Source of the DNA: Paralithodes platypus
Taxonomy: Eukaryota; Arthropoda; Malacostraca; Decapoda; Lithodidae
Direction of reading: 5' to 3'
Length of the DNA stretch: 64,000 nucleotides
NCBI GenBank assembly: GCA_032716605.1
Contig: CM064519.1
Location: 22,459,688 to 22,523,687, forward strand
Shown here: positions 58,649 to 64,000 of the stretch, in pieces
Position numbering within the stretch: the first letter of the stretch is position 1
How the letters are laid out: each line of letters begins with the position of its first letter
Made by a program: the position numbers and the translations under genes
Notes under the pieces: generated by a model
Databases searched by the model: none
Seen by the model: only the letters and a program-made list of their open reading frames with translations
What the model was told of the DNA's origin: nothing

Positions 58649-59053
58649 ATGGACGCCGCTTGTAATGGTTGTTCACCCCCCCCACATTCAGTGATTATTG
58701 ACACTACAAGGAACAATAGTGCAGCCCTTAAGGTTTTTACTGACCATGGTTGTTTGCCTACCTCTGTTTCCTGCAAACTCTGCTCAAACGAATGTTACTA
58801 TTATGAACCAGCAGACCAGTGGCGATGCGGTCATTATTGGTTTTTAAATAAAACCACTACTCGTCGTAACTCCTCGTCGAAAACGTGGACGCATCTCTTC
58901 CCCACCTACTCCCTCCACATCTCAATAAGGTATGCAATTAGGCTTTCATACTTTCGCGGGTTTAAAAACGGCGAAAACAAATTATTTAAGCAAAACTTGG
59001 CTCGTGTTTTAAGGTATTTCCTTAATTGTAGTCTCTTTTTTTCTAGTTATTAA
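58649..59053 (+). CDS. Hypothetical ORF with zinc-ribbon-like cysteines
   Basis: 134-codon frame from ATG 58649. Residues 25-80 read AALKVFTDHGCLPTSVSCKL, then C, then ECYYYEPADQWRCGHYWFLN and KTTTRRNSSSKTW. The C-x2-C ... W-R-C pattern before a basic segment resembles the N-terminal zinc ribbon of IS1595/Merlin-type transposases (tentative). The frame continues into unrelated sequence after about residue 95, where a GTATGC donor-like site occurs. The tail of the frame overlaps repeat sequence (aagcaaaacttggctcg) and is unlikely to be coding. It could be a first exon or a transposon relic. Confidence 0.3.
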   Translation: MDAACNGCSPPPHSVIIDTTRNNSAALKVFTDHGCLPTSVSCKLCSNECYYYEPADQWRCGHYWFLNKTTTRRNSSSKTWTHLFPTYSLHISIRYAIRLSYFRGFKNGENKLFKQNLARVLRYFLNCSLFFSSY

Positions 59054-59199
59054 AAACGTATTCTATGGTGTATTATATGATATATAGAAGCAATAGAACT
59101 GTTCAAATGACCTGGGAAGTGTATATTAAACCAAATACAAATCTTTGAATAATGGGGTAAGAGATACGTGTTTTTTATCACTTTTCATCCCAAGACCAA

Positions 59200-59305
59200 C
59201 GGGGGTCTGGGGGCAGCAGCCCCCAGGATGCCCAGGTTACCTTAGGTTAGGTTAGGTTAGGTTAGGTTAGGTTAGGTTAGGTTAGGTTAGGTTAGGTTAG
59301 GTTAA
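59200..59305. repeat. GC hairpin plus interstitial (TTAGG)n array 2
   Basis: acgggggtctgggggcagca with gcccccag at 59200-59226, then about twelve ttagg units at 59234-59300, ending taatgacc. Confidence 0.9.
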
Positions 59306-59446
59306 TGACCAGCTATGTAAATACAGTAGTGAACATTTGGTTTAGTCTGTGCTCAAAAATCCATTTTCTTTAGCAGGCCATACACTAAACAATTACCCCC
59401 TTTTCACAGACAAATACACAAACAATCTGTCAAAGATGCAAATAGC

Positions 59447-59520
59447 GGGGGTGTGGGGGCGGCAGCCCCCACCCATAATACTAGGATAGGTTAGGTAAGG
59501 TTGTTAGGTTAGGCTAATGT
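59447..59520. repeat. GC hairpin plus TTAGG-like module
   Basis: Nearly identical to the module at 56410-56480, same orientation. Confidence 0.85.
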
Positions 59521-59599
59521 CCTTTCAAAGGGGTATAGGCTTGTAAACACTGATAGCTTAACATGAGCCAAAAATCGAAATTAGGTTAGTGTAATTTGT

Positions 59600-59990
59600 T
59601 TACTCTTAAAACTCGCAAAATCAGAGCCAACTTTTCCCAAAACTTGGCTCGGGTTTTCCAAAATTCGGGTTTTATGGCTTTGCAATTTCGGGAAACCTGA
59701 GCCAAATTTCTAAATGAGGTTACTGTCATTTGTTTGTCTACAAACTCGCAAAATCCGAGCCAGCTTTGGCCAAAAGCTGGCTCGGGTTTTCCAAAATTCG
59801 GGTTTTATGGGTTTGCAATTTCGGGAAACCTGAGCCAAATTTCTAAATGAGGTTACTGTCATTTTGTTGTCTAAAAACTCGCAAAATCCGAGCCAGCTTT
59901 GGCCAAAACTTGGCTCGGGTTTTCGAAAAATTGGGTTTTAGGCCTTTGAAATACCTTCAAACCCGAGCCAAGTTTTGCTTGAATACGTTT
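59600..59990. repeat. 133-bp tandem repeat, three units
   Basis: actcgcaaaatc recurs at 59611, 59744 and 59877 (period 133). Each unit contains ttggctcgggtttt and aaacctgagccaa, which are complementary and form an internal stem. The last unit is truncated at gagccaagttttgctt. Confidence 0.85.
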
Positions 59991-60359
59991 GTATCGCCGT
60001 TTTACGCATTTAACCCCTCATTTTCCCTGTACTTTCCCTCCCCACTATCGGGCGGCGTGTCTTAAGATCGTTGTATAATGGGGAAAACGGTTTCGCCGAG
60101 GGTTCTAATTATTTCTAAACACTATATATTGATGAAAACTAACAGGGAAAAATAAAAAAATCCATGGGAAAATTGGTGACCAATAAATGGAGTTTTTCCC
60201 TATTCTTCCACAGTGGAATCTATGTGAGTATATTATAAGGATTCCATAGAGCTTCACTTTCCCTAATAAATTATGTATAATAACGCTGCGAGTCTTTTCA
60301 AAAAAATTACCGAAAAACACCTTAAAACACACTAATCAATGAAGAAACTGATGAGAAAA

Positions 60360-60810
60360 ATGATTATAATACAAAAAACATATAGCCTAGCCTACGTGAC
60401 CTAAAATCCAATTTAACCGACAAATTTATAAAAGCCATAGGCCTAGGCCTATAAATTGATGAGTGTGCTGTGAAACCGGATCTAGAATAATACCGATATA
60501 GCCTAGGCTAGCCTATACCAATGCATTATGCGATTCATAATGTGAATAGGCTAGGCCTACATGATATGACAATTCCATAGGGATCATAGGCCTAGGCCAC
60601 ACAAAAATCAATGGGTCTCGCGGCTGTCACAGTACATAGCCTAAGCCTAGCCCTATTATCTCTTACAAATGTGTTAAATTGGCACTAGGCTCCCTTGCAT
60701 AGGCCTAGGCTATAGGCCTACCAGTATTTGTAGGTTTGTTAGGCTAAAATCAAAAGCAATACAATTAGGAATTTAGGCCTAGGCTAGGCCTAGGCCTACT
60801 ACAATTATTG
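60360..60810. repeat. TAGGCCTA-rich cluster
   Basis: About a dozen taggcct/aggccta words in 450 bp, many as palindromic taggcctaggcc strings, ending 11 bp before exon 1. No array periodicity. Confidence 0.7.
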
Positions 60811-60820
60811 TGCTTCTTAC

Positions 60821-60899
60821 CAAACACACAGGCAAGTTTCATTTTCTCTATGAAATCTGGCTTGAGCAGACTGAAAATTGGCCATTTTTCAAGCTCCAT
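60821..60899 (-). CDS. RCBTB1: RCBTB-like coding exon 1 (start codon)
   Basis: Start ATG at 60899-60897. The exon encodes residues 1-26 (beginning MELEKWPIFSLL and ending ACVF) plus the first base of codon 27. The donor is G|GTAAGA at 60820. The K/E-KWPIF.LL leader and the ACVFG end are typical of the N-terminus of RCBTB1/2, just before the first RCC1 blade. The start is chosen because the homology begins at this Met; the upstream frame stays open but shows no family similarity. An AG acceptor-like site (ttttatag) lies about 30 nt upstream, so a separate 5'UTR exon is possible. The exon is flanked on its left by the TAGGCCTA-rich stretch of intron 1. Confidence 0.9.
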
Positions 60900-61545
60900 C
60901 ACAAAGCAGAGTAGAAGTACTATAAAAATAACATGAATGTGGCCCCTCTGCTGATCCTGACAGGACAGAAGTGTTGTTGTTGCTGTGGTTGACGTCTGCG
61001 TTCGGTCCCATGACGGTTGGGCCGCATCCCAATTGGGCCGCCTGACGGTCAGACCGCCGCCCATGTAGTATTCGGGCATATGGTCCACGTTCTCGTCTAG
61101 TTTGACTGCCGTGGGATACAATAATGGGTGGAGGAGCACCCCCCATGACTTATTGTCATTATCATAAATTATATTGCCAGCAGGGGGCAAATAACAAATA
61201 CGCTGCGGCCCAACCGACTGTACTGTCTGTACACCATGCGTTCATGTCGCCGATCTCTGATTAGTTTGATAGCAATTGAGAGATCACTTGTGTTTGGCGA
61301 TCTAGCTGTTCACTCATAATTGTCAAGACTGTGTTCATCAATGTCTTAGCCACTCTGAGTGAATGCAATCGATGGCAAGTAGAGAGAGTAACGTTTGTAT
61401 CAGTGAATGAGAATCAGTAGTGGAGGTCGCGGTAGATCGAGCGTTAGGGCATTGTTGAAGTGCAGGTATGCGATGGTTGAAGTCAAGGACTCGCTTAGCT
61501 ATGAATATATAGTGGGGCATTAAGAAGTAGGTTTCTTGTGGTGTC
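60900..61545. other. Upstream region of the RCBTB-like gene
   Basis: Contains GC-richer 60980-61110 with repeated gacggt/gggccgc words. A 5'UTR exon or promoter is expected here or further right, but no TATA box or initiator can be defended. Confidence 0.35.
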
Positions 61546-61559
61546 CCCCACCTCTAAGA

Positions 61560-61880
61560 CTAGTCAGCCAGTATGCTTACATGTTTTTCTTCTGTGTCTA
61601 TCGTACCGGGCTTTGAATGTGCAGCTCTCCAACCCAAGAGTGAAACGCTATTCTCAGACTTTCTTCTATTCAACTGCTGAGCTCTGGAACTCTCTCCCAG
61701 AATCAGTCTTTCCCTCTTCCTATATGACCTAAATTGCTTCAAACTCTGTGTGTCCAGGCATTTTAGCTCGAACGTCCCTTGCTTTCGGCCCTGTCACTCT
61801 TTGAAATCTGGGGGAGGCACTTGCTGCAGGCAGTTATGCCTTTTGTCTCCCTCATTCACATAGATAACAAAAAAAAAAAA
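61560..61880 (+). mobile_element. LINE 3' end (LWNSLP family), third copy
   Basis: Plus-strand frame VQLSNPRVKRYSQTFFYSTA and ELWNSLPESVFPSS, 3'UTR with gtcactctttgaaatctggg, and an 18-A tail at 61869-61886. Confidence 0.75.
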
Positions 61881-62713
61881 AAAAAATTTTGGGGGCGCTC
61901 CCATACACGCTCAGGGAGTGCATTTCAATGGTTGATGACTCTGATGGAAAACCAGTTGCCTTTTAATGTTGTCCTCTTGTGGTCTGGCTTCAACAGCTCG
62001 AGAGAGTGCATGCACTCTCAATCCATTCCTATATATTATTCATCTGGAAGAAAGTATAGGGGATGTCCTCAAACTCGTGTAGCAAATTGTACGTCTCGTC
62101 TAGGTGTTGAAATCTCTCCTCGTAGGGCAGCCGGGCCAACTCTGGGACTAACTATGGCGCTCTCCTCTGTACTCGCTCGAGTGAATGGGTATATATCCTT
62201 TATCAAGTTTGGAGACCAGAACTGAGCAGTGACCTCCATATAGTCCAGAATTGGGCGAACCAGGGAGAGGGATAATGGTACCAGTATCTCTTTGGTATAA
62301 GCACAGAAAAGTTTCTTTTGACAATCCCTATTCGACTGTTTGCTTTTGTAGTGATCTTGGCAATGTGAGCAGAGGATTTGAGGTTGTTTGAAACTATGAT
62401 GCCCAGATCAATGTCCTCCATTGACGTTTCCAGCGTTGTTCCCTTCAACTGGTACTCTACCTGCTGGTTGTCATGGCCATGCATAGTACGTCTTGCACTT
62501 GTCCACATTGAAGGACTGCAGCCACTTCTCGCTCCAGTTGTCCAGACGCTTTGTTACGCTGTAGGGTTTTGACATCCTCTTCGGTCCTGATGATCTTGTA
62601 GATTTTAGCATCATCTGCGAACAAGCTGGCTGCTGACTCAAGGTCATTGAGTCATTAATGTAGATAAGGAAGATTACTGGTCCGAGCACTGACCCCTGGG
62701 GAACTCCACTCTT

Positions 62714-62945
62714 AACCCTCTCCGACATATGACGCGATTTTGAGCCTATTAGGGATACTTTAAAGCCTTTGTTACCATCAGGGGTATTTAGAAACCTTTA
62801 GTTTAGTTACTTCAACCTCTTCAGTTGTCTTTGAGTTAGCTGTGGGCAGAAAACTAATTTTGGAGAGGTAATTATAAGAGTGAGAGAACTCTATTTCTTA
62901 ATGCTTATCTGGCAACGTCTGCGTCATATGTGCGTGAAAGGTTTA
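62714..62945. mobile_element. piggyBac-like MITE, inverted copy
   Basis: Reverse-complement of 55525-55757; ends ccctctccgacatatg and gtgcgtgaaagg at TTAA. Splits the reverse transcriptase frame of the surrounding LINE after SGVP upstream residues. Confidence 0.78.
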
Positions 62946-63344
62946 ACGGGTAACCAGTCTGATACCGAATTCACATGTTCACACAGTGATATCTATCAGT
63001 AAGGAAGTTATTAGTCCACTAGTATTTAAACTGTAATTTTCCTCCTATGCCCATTACCTCTAGTTTGATGTTCAACCTTTGATGGGGATCTCGGTCGAAT
63101 GCTTTTTTGCAGTTCAGGTAATTGATGTCAATGCATAGCCCTTTATGCACAGCATTGACAAGATCATCCAGGTAACATAGCATGTTTAATTGGTGAGGCA
63201 ATCCTTTTACTCCTGAAGCCATGTTGATCATCACTAATTACAACATGTTCACTGATATGTGGATTCACAGATGATGCCTTCAAGCAGCTTTGACGCTATG
63301 CTAATTAGTAACACTGATCTGTAGTTAATCCTTACTGTACCAGC

Positions 63345-63412
63345 GACGGCGAATCGCCATCAGTAATAAAGTCACTCATCAGTACCAGCGACGAAAGATC
63401 GCCGTCAGTACT
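63345..63412. repeat. Duplicated small hairpin (cgacggcga / tcgccatc)
   Basis: Two copies of a module taccagcgacg...atcgcc.tcagta, 45 bp apart, inside the LINE. Confidence 0.65.
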
Positions 63413-64000
63413 ATGCGGTAGTTGTAACTGCCCGTATCGAGCAAAACCAGGTACCGTGACTTGTACACACTGTGTTGAGACCTTGGCAACATTTCTCAGC
63501 TTATATTCAAGGTCTTGCAGCTTAGCTAGCTCAGTATTCCTCCCACTTTTGAGGTGAAGTGGTATTCTCTCTCGACTCTGAAGCCATTGTGGCCTCATTG
63601 CCTGGTACTGGAGGGTACATTTATGGTAATACCCTCTGGTACAGTAGGGGTTAATGAGATCAGCTAACTGCTTTGCTGCCCTTCTTGAAAATCGGCGATA
63701 TAATGGCCCTTCTCCAGTCACTCGGTACATCCACAGCATCCAAGGATGTTCGGAATATGTCAAAGAGTGGGTCACACAAAGTAGACTTTGCTGCATTCCT
63801 TTAGAATAAATGGTGATACTTCATCCGGTCCTGGTGCCTTGTTGCCATTGAGTTTCTCAAGCCTTTTCTTGACACATTGCCTCGTTATCGTAGCGTCCTC
63901 CACTTTGGGTCCTCGGAATACGTTGTCTGGATTCGGGGGTGGTTGGCTAACATCCTTTCTCACAAATACCCCATTAAATGCTTCATTCATTGTTTGGGCA

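Larger units (their letters stand above)
61885..64000 (-). mobile_element. CR1/Jockey-type LINE, decayed, runs off right edge
   Basis: Minus-strand order: NGNKAPGPDEVSPFILKECS (63990-63772), FSRRAAKQLADLINPYCTRG (63796-63332), VNAVHKGLCIDINYLNCKKA with FDRDPHQRL (63234-63019), VKSGVPQGSVLGPVIFLIYI (62728-62471), SFNVDKCK, DLGIIVSNNLKSSAHIAKIT (62508-62203), RIGIVKRNFS, then LVPELARLPYEERF-type to 61885. Frames are broken repeatedly and interrupted by a MITE at 62714-62945 and by a small repeat at 63345-63412. Confidence 0.8.

Noticed and set aside
56400..59520. A defined Helitron
   Set aside because: A terminal-type hairpin is present, but no TC/CTRR ends and no Rep/helicase coding sequence could be shown.
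60900..61190. N-terminal extension of the RCBTB-like protein upstream of Met 60899
   Set aside because: The frame is open but shows no family similarity, and the conserved leader begins exactly at the chosen Met.

Overview
The window looks like nuclear DNA of a crustacean, most likely a decapod. Intron-split coding exons have canonical GT/AG borders. Several families of non-LTR retrotransposons with short repetitive 3' tails sit beside Tigger/pogo, piggyBac-like, hAT-like and Harbinger-like DNA elements. There are arthropod-type TTAGG arrays, and short palindromes (TAGGCCTA, TACTGTA/TACAGTA) are very frequent. The order-level guess is inference from texture, not from a marker gene.

Only one host gene is visible. 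It lies on the minus strand, from the start codon at 60899 leftwards to 7681, and encodes an RCC1-repeat plus BTB protein of the RCBTB1/RCBTB2 type. Eight coding exons (60821-60899, 50959-51108, 34156-34367, 20904-21062, 19081-19188, 11369-11600, 8718-8875, 7681-7805) join with consistent reading phase to give 407 codons plus 2 nt. The C-terminal part (rest of the BTB domain and the tail) was not found in 1-7680 and probably lies beyond the left edge. The introns are 0.9 to 16.6 kb long and consist largely of mobile elements.

Layout. 0.5-1.8, 5.8-6.5, 8.1-8.5, 9.0-10.8, 14.1-16.6 and 17.4-18.8 kb hold RTE-like LINE pieces and SINE-like repeats. 21.2-24.0 kb is a Tigger-type element filled by two LINE segments. 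24.4-29.3 kb is a second Tigger-type element with a deleted catalytic core, a LINE inside it, and a second LINE inside that. 29.7-34.1 kb is LINE debris carrying a Harbinger-like MITE and a pogo-like MITE. 35.4-36.1 kb is a MITE containing a LINE deletion derivative with a perfect target-site duplication. 37.1-41.5 kb is a Jockey-superfamily LINE split by another LINE. 42.5-49.4 kb is a head-to-tail triplication whose copies carry different later insertions. 51.3-54.4 kb is a nearly intact Tigger transposon. 55.5-60.8 kb is a dense field of inverted repeats, GC-rich hairpins and TTAGG arrays. 61.5-64.0 kb is more LINE sequence.

The RCBTB exons are conserved, while almost everything else is parasitic sequence at several ages. 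The nesting order gives a relative chronology. The most unusual structures are the hairpin/TTAGG foldback field in intron 1, the LINE and SINE families that share 3' tails, the LINE deletion derivatives that keep both ends, and a degraded partial duplicate of exon 7.
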